Assembly: GCA_014728295.1 (NCBI GenBank)
Contig: WJLW01000047.1
Span: 1-64,000 of the forward strand
Reading direction: 5' to 3'
DNA: 64,000 nucleotides
From: Chitinivibrionales bacterium
GTDB lineage: Bacteria; Fibrobacterota; Chitinivibrionia; Chitinivibrionales; WJKA01
The first letter of the stretch is position 1. Each line of letters opens with the position of its first letter. Of the stretch, positions 1 through 8,728 are shown in pieces. The position numbers and the translations under genes are program-made. The notes beneath the pieces were generated by a model, which was not told the DNA's origin, searched no databases, and saw nothing but the letters and a program-made list of their open reading frames with translations.

Positions 1-1917
1 ATGCATACTAACACCATTGTCGATATGCAAATGGTATTCTTTTAATACTGCTCCTTTGCCATCAATTGATTTGTCTTTAGAATAAAACCGAACCTTATTT
101 TTAAAAGGCTCTCCTCTTTCAACCACCTCTATAAACATCGGCATCTCATCCGATATCATGCCACTTCTAATCTCAATTCGATTATAATCTTTGTCATTTT
201 CGTCTGCAAAATATTTAATTTCAAGCTTAAACACCGTACTGTAAAACTTATCGCTCGTATCCTCAATGGCAATCCGTTTGCTGTCGGAAAGCTCAAAATA
301 TCCGACGCTCCAATACACGAGCTCAAAATAATCAAGAATCGGCGGATCAAGCCAAATCATTGCCGCTATAGCGACCAGAATTCCAACTGCGGCGAAAATA
401 CCGGTCCAGATTGCTGAGGCGGCAAAAATGGCGATGCCGGTTCCAATACCACATACGACACCGGCAGCGGCCAACCCCATGGCCTCTCTGTCACCCCGCT
501 GAAAGCCGTCAACAAAATCAATAACACTGATGATTGTCGAAATAATTGCGCCTGCTACGCCGAGCACCTTTGCTGCTCCCTTAGCGCGCAATGCCGACCT
601 GGTGTAAAGCCTTGAGCTTTTGCCGGTAAATCTTGATGCGTTCACCGCCATGGCACTTTCATACGTTTCTATGGCGGTTTTAGTTATGCCGAGTAAATCG
701 TTAAGGGCCGACAAACCGTCTTTCCAGGAAAGCTTTTTAAATTCCTGAGCAATTTTGATGCATGAAATAAATAAGGAAATAGAATCAAATGCAAAGGCGA
801 TATATGCCGAATCGAGCTTTTTAATATGCTCGTGTACTTCAGCAGCTTTTTTTATGCTTTTATCATTCTTGAAATCATCAAACGTATCATAGCTTTTTTT
901 ATCCAGAGCGTCATTAAGCTGCTGCCAGGATTCATGTTCTAATTCTATCTTTTTCACGCTGTCATCTATAGTTGTTGCTAAATCCTGCGTGTGCTCTTTT
1001 ATCCATTCAGAAACCTTAATTCCGCCGAATTTCTTGTCCAGAAAGTCGAGTGTTTTCATAATTGGGCTGTTCGAACTAAACGCATTGTCAATGGTTTTAA
1101 GCGTACCTTTTCTCAGCCCCTTTTTTATGTTATAGTCAATAACCGGAATGGCATTTTGCAAAAAACTCCCAAATGCATGGTACGCAATTACATATTGGCC
1201 CGCTGCTCCAGCATTTTTTTCAATTGTGTCTTTTCCTTTCGTTATCAATCCCCACACCGCATCAAACGCCGGAAGGTTACTCAGCTTGCGCTCATCTAAT
1301 AGGTCAGATAATAGTTCTCTGCCTTTTTCTGATACGGCCAGGTTTTCTGTAAGGAGGGCGGCAATATGGTCAAGCGTTCGTATTTTAACATTTGCTCTTA
1401 TCTCTGCTTCAATTTCAGGATAATTTTCTGCTATTTCATCAGCGGAAAGAAAATCATAGCTGCCACCCAGCTCACCATGGTTTTTCAGCAAATCATTTTG
1501 AAAAGGTGGACTTCTCAGCATGTCTGATAATTTCTCGGCGGCCCTTTCAACTTCATCAATAAGTTCCTTCTTTTTCTCCTCCAGGTATTCTATGTCCTGG
1601 TAAAGCTGCGAATCGTTTAATGACATTGCCTCATGATTATAGCTGTTAGCTTTTCGGAGTCTGCTGACGATGTCATCTTCTTTGATGGGGCTTTTTTTAT
1701 TCTTTTTTACGGACTCGCAAAGCTGTTGCAGGAATTTCGCATTTTGCAACTTAATTGCATTAGTTGTGCGATCCTCCTGCCGGTAGAAGAAATCACTTTG
1801 ATTGGCAAGCGCTTGCAGGAATGTGCGTCTTAAGATAAATGCCTGCTTAACCGGGCACTTGTCCGAATCAGCATATTTTCTGCAGAATACCTTATATTTT
1901 TTTGATGTACCGGCCAC
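1..1917 (-). CDS. Large hydrophobic-domain protein, putative type VI cargo (partial, runs off left edge)
   Basis: The frame is open without a stop for all 639 codons from a GTG at 1917 to the window edge, so the C-terminus is missing. The start is the first plausible codon after the LysM gene stop at 1926; a GGAG lies upstream. The first ~430 residues are charged and mostly helical, with Lys/Glu-rich stretches near residues 110-150 and 300-345. Residues ~447-467 and ~480-522 are strongly hydrophobic and rich in Gly and Ala (AGVVCGIGTGIAIFAAS), like a glycine-zipper membrane-inserting segment, followed by an acidic soluble tail. It is last in a VgrG-DUF2169-PAAR-LysM cluster, the position where cargo effectors usually sit. 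I recognise no named family. Membrane-active effector is inference; a structural membrane protein is possible. Confidence 0.75.
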   Translation of the reverse strand, partial: MAGTSKKYKVFCRKYADSDKCPVKQAFILRRTFLQALANQSDFFYRQEDRTTNAIKLQNAKFLQQLCESVKKNKKSPIKEDDIVSRLRKANSYNHEAMSLNDSQLYQDIEYLEEKKKELIDEVERAAEKLSDMLRSPPFQNDLLKNHGELGGSYDFLSADEIAENYPEIEAEIRANVKIRTLDHIAALLTENLAVSEKGRELLSDLLDERKLSNLPAFDAVWGLITKGKDTIEKNAGAAGQYVIAYHAFGSFLQNAIPVIDYNIKKGLRKGTLKTIDNAFSSNSPIMKTLDFLDKKFGGIKVSEWIKEHTQDLATTIDDSVKKIELEHESWQQLNDALDKKSYDTFDDFKNDKSIKKAAEVHEHIKKLDSAYIAFAFDSISLFISCIKIAQEFKKLSWKDGLSALNDLLGITKTAIETYESAMAVNASRFTGKSSRLYTRSALRAKGAAKVLGVAGAIISTIISVIDFVDGFQRGDREAMGLAAAGVVCGIGTGIAIFAASAIWTGIFAAVGILVAIAAMIWLDPPILDYFELVYWSVGYFELSDSKRIAIEDTSDKFYSTVFKLEIKYFADENDKDYNRIEIRSGMISDEMPMFIEVVERGEPFKNKVRFYSKDKSIDGKGAVLKEYHLHIDNGVSMH

Positions 1918-1925
1918 TGCTATTC

Positions 1926-2381
1926 CTACTCCGCATCTTCAGTATATTCTATTATTGCTTCCGCACTATCAGAGTCGGGCACAAGAACATTGATCTCATC
2001 GCATTTTGAGAATGCTTTTTCAAAAATCACTTTTTCCGGCTCTTGAGATGTATCAACATATTTGAATTTATATGAGTCCTGGTTTTCTTCAAGAAGCCGT
2101 TCTTCTCTGTCAACAACAGTCACGCTGAACGGCACCCACGGATACCGATAGCGCAACCCTCCTGTCCAGGCAAAGGGGTCGGCTTCTTTTTCGGCTACTT
2201 TTTCATCGCCGGAAGTCGCATCCCATGCGGGGATTTTCAATTCGGTTCCTGGTTTTAAAAGATCCGGATTGTCGCCTATTTCATCTTCATTGATCTTATA
2301 CAAGTACTTCCATGACGGCAATCCATATTTCATGGCGATACTTCCAAGGTTTTCTGCTTCTTTAACACGATATTTTTTCAT
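1926..2381 (-). CDS. LysM domain protein in VgrG island
   Basis: A 151-residue protein whose first ~52 residues form one LysM domain: MKKYRVKEAENLGSIAMKYG, then the turn WKYLYKINED, and the closing LKPGTELKIP typical of LysM ends. LysM domains bind peptidoglycan or chitin-like glycans, but those encoded next to VgrG/PAAR genes are often cytoplasmic accessory or cargo proteins. No signal peptide is visible, which fits that role. The remaining ~95 residues are acidic and unassigned. An AGGAAA ribosome site lies just before the ATG. It sits 19 bases after the upstream exported protein gene and 8 bases before the next gene, so the genes are probably co-transcribed. Confidence 0.85.
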   Translation of the reverse strand: MKKYRVKEAENLGSIAMKYGLPSWKYLYKINEDEIGDNPDLLKPGTELKIPAWDATSGDEKVAEKEADPFAWTGGLRYRYPWVPFSVTVVDREERLLEENQDSYKFKYVDTSQEPEKVIFEKAFSKCDEINVLVPDSDSAEAIIEYTEDAE

Positions 2382-2400
2382 GGATTTCCTTATAAAAACC

Positions 2401-2946
2401 TTATTTGTTCTTTGCCCCGGCTATTTCAAGATATTTACTTTTTCCACAATGGTCGGTAACAATTACAATGAAATTTTCACTAACAAATTCTTTTGTATAT
2501 GAAGCAATTTCGGTATATGCTCCATTTGAATCATAATCAAACCCCAATTCCCGGTATTTGTTTAGAATACAACTGCATTTTTCTATAGTTTCAAAACTAA
2601 CTTTATAAGAATACAGTCCTGCGCAATTTGGTTTATCAGAACAATTCCATCCCCAGCGAAACAGAGCAGATAAACTTTGATCAGATAAGGGACATTTAAT
2701 ATATGGACCAACCTTAAGACGATTTTCAGCATCATGCACAGTACAATTACTGTATCCAAGCTTATCAAGTTTGGTTTTTACATCAGCAACAGTACCTTCG
2801 TAAGGAAGCTTCCCGAGTTGAACAAGAACCTTACAATTCGCAATACTATCTTGCTTCGCAGACTCTTGAACAGTGCTGCTACACATAAGCATACTAATAG
2901 AGGCACATAAAGATAAAAGACAAAATATTTGTTTAGCTTGTTTCAC
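2401..2946 (-). CDS. Cys-rich exported protein of unknown function (possible immunity protein)
   Basis: A 181-residue protein starting at GTG, one base after the stop of the caspase-like gene, with AAGGGA about 8 bases upstream. The N-terminus (KQAKQIFCLLSLCASISMLM) is a signal peptide ending at a Cys followed by SSTVQES. The lipobox is imperfect (MLMC), so lipoprotein processing is uncertain. The mature part has about nine further cysteines in CxC and NC contexts, suggesting disulfides and a periplasmic location. Placement straight after a putative effector gene with almost no gap is typical of a periplasmic immunity protein, but no family was recognised, so that role is inference from position. 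Confidence 0.7.
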   Translation of the reverse strand: MKQAKQIFCLLSLCASISMLMCSSTVQESAKQDSIANCKVLVQLGKLPYEGTVADVKTKLDKLGYSNCTVHDAENRLKVGPYIKCPLSDQSLSALFRWGWNCSDKPNCAGLYSYKVSFETIEKCSCILNKYRELGFDYDSNGAYTEIASYTKEFVSENFIVIVTDHCGKSKYLEIAGAKNK

Positions 2947-2947
2947 C

Positions 2948-3673
2948 TTACTGTTCCCTTAGAAAGGCCGTTCCACGTCTTTGACTTAAAGACCAGGAAC
3001 TCTCTGAAACTGCGTCAGTATCCGTCGGTTTATAAACCCACCCCATTGATGTACCAGGTTGTGCATCTTCAGTTATTCTTCCCGCGCTGATTTCTGTTTC
3101 ACCATAAAAAGTGGTCCCCTCTACTCCTATTGTTTCTACTTTTAAGGTTTGAGCGAATTTTTTCGCATATCGCATAGAATTGCATGTGCTAAAATAGACC
3201 CGCGCATCTGAAACAAATGCCTCCTTTTTAAATCTTGAGGGTTTCGGAAATAATTCATTTCCATAATCATAAATGGGTGCATCGTCAATACCATGCCCAA
3301 AGAATATTAAGAATCGCACCGTTATTTTGCTATTAACAAATTGAACCAATCCAGTAGCCTTTTTTGCTAACACTGTATAATTAGGTATTCCACTGCCGTA
3401 TTTTTTCAACTTATCTATATTGCTTTTATCCATTGTCGGCGGAACGAATACTGTAATTTCATCTGTAGACTTTAAATCTATATTTTCCACCGTTTTTTTC
3501 TTTAACAATATATCCACCCGGCGAATAAAGCTATCTGAGCTTTTATGTCCGTGTCCTCCAGATTCAGTGTCATCTGTACCAACAACAAATATGACCTGTG
3601 ACGGAGGAACATTTCTCTTCAAAGTAACTACACCAGGTGTACTGTCAACTTTGCCATAAACTCTTTCAGCCAT
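2948..3673 (-). CDS. Putative caspase/CHAT-like (clan CD) cysteine protease, type VI cargo candidate
   Basis: About 241 residues. The start chosen is the ATG at 3673 that overlaps the PAAR gene stop (TGATG); a GTG at 3685 would add four residues. After a predicted beta strand comes FLIFFGHGID with His127, and about 37 residues later ARVYFSTCNS with Cys164. A hydrophobic strand ending in a GHG-type His, then a strand ending in (S/A)CN with the Cys, is the catalytic dyad pattern of caspase, metacaspase and CHAT peptidases. A following GVEGTTFYGE segment could shape the substrate pocket. There is no signal peptide. The gene sits between the PAAR and Cys-rich protein genes, consistent with a secreted cargo. 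Protease assignment is from motif spacing only; inactive homologues or other alpha/beta folds cannot be excluded. Confidence 0.6.
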   Translation of the reverse strand: MAERVYGKVDSTPGVVTLKRNVPPSQVIFVVGTDDTESGGHGHKSSDSFIRRVDILLKKKTVENIDLKSTDEITVFVPPTMDKSNIDKLKKYGSGIPNYTVLAKKATGLVQFVNSKITVRFLIFFGHGIDDAPIYDYGNELFPKPSRFKKEAFVSDARVYFSTCNSMRYAKKFAQTLKVETIGVEGTTFYGETEISAGRITEDAQPGTSMGWVYKPTDTDAVSESSWSLSQRRGTAFLREQ

Positions 3674-4929
3674 CAGGAGAACCACTTTCCGAAAGGTTTA
3701 TCCTTAAAAACCAACTCTTTTCCACCTTGTGCACCGATATCTATTTCAAGACTGTAGTCAAGATTTTTGGGCATATCGGTAAACTCAAGCTCTGTTGTTT
3801 TATTTCCTTTGGTGGTATCATCTTTTACGGTTTTTGTTTGAGAATATGTTTTTTTACTGTCAGTGCTAAATAGTGTAAAGGTATCATCCTGCGAATTTGA
3901 ATCATCAGGATCTATTTTCAAGCAAATTTTTAATGATCCAAGATCTGTATCATCAATTTCGCTTTCATCCTCGTATAAATCATTTAATGCTTCCGGGGGA
4001 ACAGTTATTGTTGCTGACGCCATATACCTCACATGCGCCGCAAGCACCTCATCATCATACGGCCCATCTTTTTTCACATCATAGCCTAAAAGCCGCAATC
4101 CCTTGCGCAAATTCCCCACATTGATTTTATGCTCTTCACCTTCGAAACGATCCGGATGATCATCGATGGATTGCAATTTGCCATCATCGGCACCATACAA
4201 AAGCATAAACCGGGTGGGCATTATATTGGGATCGTTGTCGGCATCGGTGTTTTTGCCTGAAACGAAATCTTTGGCAAGCCCTGTAATGGCGCCATAGTCA
4301 AGATGCGACGCAAAAAAACGTGCCGCTTCATAGCCTTCTTCGCTTTCGACAGCTTTGAGAATGTCAACGAAATCCTTCAGCGTCAACATGATCGGCTCTT
4401 CCTCCTCCGACCCGGCCGAATCTTTTTGCGTAAAAGCGTCATTGACCAGTTTGACAGACTGTTCGATCTGTTCAGGCGTCTGATATTGTGCGGCCTGTGC
4501 GATCCATTCCTGCACCTCGACCGGCAACTTCTCGGTACCTTCGACAGTCTTTGGCTTTTTTCCCTTGAGCGTACTGGCCGATCCGGCCGATTTGGCGCTG
4601 CCCGCGCCGCCACCGCCGCCTCCGCCGGCCTGGCCGAGCAAGACTGTGGGGCATCCGGGCGGAAGTACCGTTGATGGTGGTCCAACGCATACCGCCATAT
4701 CGCCCATGCATGCCGCCGGAATTTTCCCGATAAAAACAGTTGGTGGCACCGGCCCTACCAGCGGACCGCCGACATGCGGAACGCCGGGCGGCGTCACCAT
4801 CGGACACATATGCTGATCGGTCATCCGCGCCGCAGGCATTTTGCCGATGAGTACCGTCGGACATCCGGGCGCCGTTATCATACCGCCATGTGCGGTCATG
4901 TCCATTAATCGTGCTGCTGGTTTGCCCAT
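3673..4929 (-). CDS. PAAR-like spike protein with C-terminal extension
   Basis: 418 residues from the ATG at 4929, one base after the DUF2169 stop (TGACATG); an upstream in-frame extension to 5103 only shadows the DUF2169 gene and is rejected. Residues 1-100 are a PAAR-like (DUF4150-type) domain with repeated GCPTVLIGK, PPTVFIGKIPAA and GCPTVLLGQ units and Met/Cys/His-rich turns; these trimeric cones cap the VgrG spike and bind metal. A poly-Gly/Ser linker follows (101-120). Residues ~264-310 resemble a peptidoglycan-binding helical domain (LRKGLRLLGYDVKKDGPYDD), and ~330-418 form a beta-rich tail. This is therefore an evolved PAAR that may itself act at the cell wall or dock other cargo. The downstream caspase-like gene overlaps its stop. 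Confidence 0.88.
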   Translation of the reverse strand: MGKPAARLMDMTAHGGMITAPGCPTVLIGKMPAARMTDQHMCPMVTPPGVPHVGGPLVGPVPPTVFIGKIPAACMGDMAVCVGPPSTVLPPGCPTVLLGQAGGGGGGGAGSAKSAGSASTLKGKKPKTVEGTEKLPVEVQEWIAQAAQYQTPEQIEQSVKLVNDAFTQKDSAGSEEEEPIMLTLKDFVDILKAVESEEGYEAARFFASHLDYGAITGLAKDFVSGKNTDADNDPNIMPTRFMLLYGADDGKLQSIDDHPDRFEGEEHKINVGNLRKGLRLLGYDVKKDGPYDDEVLAAHVRYMASATITVPPEALNDLYEDESEIDDTDLGSLKICLKIDPDDSNSQDDTFTLFSTDSKKTYSQTKTVKDDTTKGNKTTELEFTDMPKNLDYSLEIDIGAQGGKELVFKDKPFGKWFS

Positions 4930-4930
4930 G

Positions 4931-6013
4931 TCAATTATTCTCCCGTGAAAATGCATTGGCTTCGAGTCTGGCAACGGATGCCAGCTCTTCGATACCGCCA
5001 TATTCGAGATAGCCCCGCCAGACAAGCGAGAGGCGCTTTTCTTCCATTTCGATAACGACCGTTTGAAGCTCGGGTTGGAGCTGCTGAGGTCCCTCGCCGA
5101 CATCCAAAGTCAAGAGCGGGATATCGTTGGGCAAGTCGAACTCGAATTTCGGGAAATCTGGATCCATATAGGTCAACAAGACATGTTCATCACCCTTGAG
5201 GCGTTGTCCCCAGAGCCCGTCCGAAGCGCCTTGATAGACGCGGTAGTCCATTTTCGGTATTTTCGTATTTCCCAATTGTGGATACTTTTTCTGCATCTCC
5301 TCCTGTGACCTCTGCGCGGCCTCCAGATATTCGGGCAGTACGCCGGCAAAGGTGTAGCGGGGAAAGAAATTGCGTCGTGTCCAGCCCAGAGATGCGGGTT
5401 TGGGGCCATGCTCCCAGTCTTCGAATTTCGGCAAAGCAAGATGATCGGGCAGGACGGGTGAGCCGGGGTCTTCCAGGTTCGGCACCTGCATGCCGGCCCC
5501 ATCATCCACGCCGCCACGCAGACCGAAACCTTTACCGATGGGATTGGGGTAGTATTGAAAAAGCGTGCCGTTTTTGGAAGTGGCAATGCCGCCGTAGGCG
5601 CGGGTGTAGCCCAGCGGCATTTCGGTGAACGGTTCGGGATCGGAGATGACAATGCCGCGGAGAGCTTTACTTTGTGCAGTGCGGTTACCGAATGTTCTGA
5701 CCGTCTTGCGGTAAGGGCCGACGCGCACTTCACAGTCGAGGTGGAAGGCCTTCTTGCCTTTCGGTGCGTGCACTTTGCCCTGAATGACGACGTCGGTGCT
5801 GGGCTTGAAGGGGATGAGATCGGTTTCGCCGAGGGCTTCCGAATAAAGCTGGTTTTCCTCGTCCTCGAAGCCGTCCATATCGTACACGGGCAACTGCTCG
5901 TCGGCAACCTCTACCCTGCCGGGCGCCAGCGTGTAGGTACGTTTGCCGATTACCGAAATGATCGGTTGTGCTTCGGGTTTGCTTCCGGGAATAAACGCGA
6001 ATTGCCAGCTCAT
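4931..6013 (-). CDS. DUF2169 domain adaptor protein
   Basis: 360 residues matching the DUF2169 family along its length: the N-terminal VIGKRTYTL, the central DVVIQGKVHAPKGK strand, the LDCEVRVGPYRKTVRTFG segment and the conserved PLGYTRAYGG motif. DUF2169 proteins are encoded between VgrG and PAAR/effector genes and act as cytoplasmic adaptors that load PAAR effectors on the spike; that is family knowledge. Here it lies 53 bases after vgrG and ends one base before the PAAR start, the standard order. No export signal is seen. The ribosome site is weak, so translation may depend on coupling to vgrG. Confidence 0.9.
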   Translation of the reverse strand: MSWQFAFIPGSKPEAQPIISVIGKRTYTLAPGRVEVADEQLPVYDMDGFEDEENQLYSEALGETDLIPFKPSTDVVIQGKVHAPKGKKAFHLDCEVRVGPYRKTVRTFGNRTAQSKALRGIVISDPEPFTEMPLGYTRAYGGIATSKNGTLFQYYPNPIGKGFGLRGGVDDGAGMQVPNLEDPGSPVLPDHLALPKFEDWEHGPKPASLGWTRRNFFPRYTFAGVLPEYLEAAQRSQEEMQKKYPQLGNTKIPKMDYRVYQGASDGLWGQRLKGDEHVLLTYMDPDFPKFEFDLPNDIPLLTLDVGEGPQQLQPELQTVVIEMEEKRLSLVWRGYLEYGGIEELASVARLEANAFSRENN

Positions 6014-6066
6014 AATTATGTCCAGGTTGTGATGATATTGTCAGTCCTGCCCTTATTCATCTCCCG

Positions 6067-8265
6067 TCAGTTAATCATGACTACGCCGCCCTTGATCGTG
6101 CACATACCGCTGCCGGATACCTCCGTCATGGTGCCTGATATTTTGGTCTGCACGTTCGATTTTGCTTCCAGGCTCATGCCGCCTTCGATTGCGGCTTTCA
6201 TGTTTCCCTTCATATTGACATTCATGCCACCTTCCAGGGCCGCATCCATCTGCGCCTTGGCCGAAACGTTCATGCCGCTCAGATTCAGGTCGGTGGTGGC
6301 TTTCGCATCGATCTTGCCCGTTGACGCCTGCATCTTGATATTGGCGGCCTTGATTTCGAGGTCCTGCATGGCATTGATGCTGATTTTGCCCTGCGAGTCG
6401 AGAATCAGGCCCTTGCTGCCGTCGAGCGTGACGGTATTTTTGCCGTTGCAGTCCGACAGGGAAATCGACTTGCCGGAGTCGTCCATCTGAATGGCATGTC
6501 CGGCGCTGGATTGAATCGTGATGGATTTGTTTTTGTCGTCAATATTAATGACGTGCCCGCCTGCAGTGGTGATAACGACACCTTCGCTGCCGCCTTTATA
6601 GGTCATTTTAATATTATGATCACCGGCGTTCCATGAGGCCATTTCATTGGCATCATCAAGCAAGACTTTGTTTTGATTGGTAGTGGTCAGAAAAGCACGC
6701 TTTTTATCATCATCCATTTCCAGCGCGTGCAGCCCGTTGGTTTTGACGGAGACCTTCTGCTTGTCCTTCATGTCATCCATAACAATCTCATTGCCGCCGG
6801 CGGTACGGATGATACTTTGCTCTTTGTTGGCGCTCTTGACGGGCGAGATGGTATTGGCATGCGGGACCGTGCCCAGCCCCAGAGGACGGTCGGGATCGCC
6901 GTCGACGTGGCCGACGATCATTTCGGTGCCTTCGTGGCCGGGAAAGTGGATGCCGTAGTCGGCGCCGCTGTAGGGCTGCGCCAGACGGATGTATTTGGAT
7001 GCGTTGTAATTTTTTGCATCGGATATATCGTAGATCATGCGGGCTTTATAATGACCGGTATCATCGAGTGCGGCGTACTCGGAGCCTTCGGTCTCGATCA
7101 TGGCGGAGGTGATACCGGTGATGCGCGGACGCTGCGTTTTGATTTCCGGCCGGAAGCTCTCGGCCTGCTGCGCGGGGACGCCTTTGAACTGATTGCTGTA
7201 GGAGAACATGTGCGCGTCCTGGGCGCCGGCGAAGTGCGATCCGGAATGGATTACCTGCGTAATGACATATTTGCCGTTGAGATCCGCGCGCACGTGATTA
7301 TCCGTTTCGAACCGGGCGCCTGCCCTGAAGGCGCGACAACTGCCGTGGCCGCGCACAAACAGTTGCTGTGCGGCGATGCGATTGGAGTGGATTTCGGCGT
7401 GCTTCTGGGCTTCGGACGTATCGAGATAGTGACCGCCGAATTCGTACACGGCGCCGACATTGCCGTCATTGATGGCTTTTTCGGCCGTAAGCTGAACTTC
7501 CGGTGTTTTATAATTGTAATTTTTTACCGTGACATTGGCCGGAACCATATTGCGCTCGACATGCAAACGATTGAGGCATTCTCTATCTTCTTGCTCTTCA
7601 CGCTCGACCATGCCCGTTTGCGGTTTGTAAATTATGGCCGAAGGATCGGGAATGTATTCGAAGGCTGCGGGAGCATCGGCGATGACCAGTTTCTCGGCAC
7701 TGGGCTCTCCCCCGCTCATTTCATCCCGGATAAGCGTACTTTCCTTGAAGAAATACCAGATTCCGTACTCTTCCATCAGGCGGCTGATGAAATTCAAATC
7801 CGATTCCTGATACTGGACGACATAGTCGCGTTCGGAATAGCTTGCGCCGGTCTGCACATCGTAGTAATCACTTAACCCGACATCATCCAGCACCTGTTTG
7901 ATGATATCCACGACGGTCATCTTTTGAAAGACGCGTGTGTGTTTGTTAAGCTGGCACATCCAGAGCCTGGGGGCCAATTTGACATTGTAGACGCAGTAGT
8001 CGGTGTTGCGATCAACAAACAGGAATTCGGTAACAATACCGGAGTAGGGATAAAACTCCTCATCCCGATAGATAAACAGCGACGCCTGCTTGTTGACAAT
8101 ATCTTCGGGCTTAATTTCTTCCTGCTTGGATATGAGGGTAATATCAAAATGGTAGGGCGTTGAAATCGCATCCCGTCCATTGAAATTCATTACCTCAAAC
8201 GTGCCGGTAGCCTGTCCCGAACAGAAGAAGAAGAACTGTCCTTCATTTGCTTTCCTGCGCTTCAT
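6067..8265 (-). CDS. vgrG: VgrG/TssI type VI secretion spike protein
   Basis: 732 residues with a strong GGGAGGT ribosome site before the ATG. The N-terminal ~370 residues carry the gp27-like hub (LWMCQLNKHTRVFQKM, VVQYQESDLNFISRLMEEYG, IWYFF), followed by the gp5-like OB fold (YIRLAQPYSGADYGIHFPGH, DPDRPLGLGTVPHA). The last ~220 residues are a regular repeat of short strands (KISINAMQDLEIKAAN, then repeated GGM-N/S units) that forms the triple beta-helix needle. It ends with a short beta stretch and no extra effector domain, so toxicity must come from partner genes. No sheath, TssJLM or ClpV genes are in the window; this is an orphan VgrG island served by a core apparatus elsewhere. Confidence 0.95.
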   Translation of the reverse strand: MKRRKANEGQFFFFCSGQATGTFEVMNFNGRDAISTPYHFDITLISKQEEIKPEDIVNKQASLFIYRDEEFYPYSGIVTEFLFVDRNTDYCVYNVKLAPRLWMCQLNKHTRVFQKMTVVDIIKQVLDDVGLSDYYDVQTGASYSERDYVVQYQESDLNFISRLMEEYGIWYFFKESTLIRDEMSGGEPSAEKLVIADAPAAFEYIPDPSAIIYKPQTGMVEREEQEDRECLNRLHVERNMVPANVTVKNYNYKTPEVQLTAEKAINDGNVGAVYEFGGHYLDTSEAQKHAEIHSNRIAAQQLFVRGHGSCRAFRAGARFETDNHVRADLNGKYVITQVIHSGSHFAGAQDAHMFSYSNQFKGVPAQQAESFRPEIKTQRPRITGITSAMIETEGSEYAALDDTGHYKARMIYDISDAKNYNASKYIRLAQPYSGADYGIHFPGHEGTEMIVGHVDGDPDRPLGLGTVPHANTISPVKSANKEQSIIRTAGGNEIVMDDMKDKQKVSVKTNGLHALEMDDDKKRAFLTTTNQNKVLLDDANEMASWNAGDHNIKMTYKGGSEGVVITTAGGHVINIDDKNKSITIQSSAGHAIQMDDSGKSISLSDCNGKNTVTLDGSKGLILDSQGKISINAMQDLEIKAANIKMQASTGKIDAKATTDLNLSGMNVSAKAQMDAALEGGMNVNMKGNMKAAIEGGMSLEAKSNVQTKISGTMTEVSGSGMCTIKGGVVMIN

Positions 8266-8327
8266 CAGTTACCTCCCATAATACGCAGCCCATTCGCGCA
8301 CTGATGCTTTCAGCCGGCTGCAGTATA

Positions 8328-8588
8328 TCAGTACTGTTTAAAGGGATTCAACAACTGCGTCACCGAGCGGCCGCGTCTGCTGGGCCGCCAGATGAATTTA
8401 CATAAAACACACTTCAGGCGTCTGCGCCCCTGGAGTGTCCGGATGGGACTGAAAAAAAACGGATCGTAGTACTCCACCACCTTGCCGTTGCATCTCGGGC
8501 AGATCTCTTTGGGCGGATACCAGAAGGTATCCCACAAAAGACCAACTGGATTATCCCTGCTTTTCCGGCTACTTCGGGAGCGTAACAT
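8328..8588 (-). CDS. Small zinc-ribbon protein
   Basis: 86 basic residues with two cysteine pairs, CPRC (about 35-38) and CVLC (about 61-64), spaced as in a zinc ribbon, and an Arg-rich C-terminus (WRPSRRGR). GAGGA precedes the ATG at a suitable distance. It lies 62 bases upstream of vgrG on the same strand, so it may be the first gene of the secretion island. No specific family is recognised; nucleic-acid binding or a structural zinc site is possible. Moderate confidence that it is a real gene, based on the motif pairing and start signals. Confidence 0.6.
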   Translation of the reverse strand: MLRSRSSRKSRDNPVGLLWDTFWYPPKEICPRCNGKVVEYYDPFFFSPIRTLQGRRRLKCVLCKFIWRPSRRGRSVTQLLNPFKQY

Positions 8589-8728
8589 AGTGACTATCCT
8601 CGAAGGTGTGAATAATCATGTGCTATCAAAATGCACGATGCAACGTAAAAAAGCAATACCTTTTTGGGGCAAAAACCGGCTCCATTCTCGCATGTGACGG
8701 CGGTCACAGACTTTTCGCCAAACACGTA

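Noticed and set aside
4929-5103. N-terminal extension of the PAAR protein
   Set aside because: It lies inside the DUF2169 gene in another frame; the PAAR motif starts exactly at the ATG at 4929.
6673-7875. 400-codon plus-strand open frame
   Set aside because: Fully antisense to VgrG; composition without domain features.
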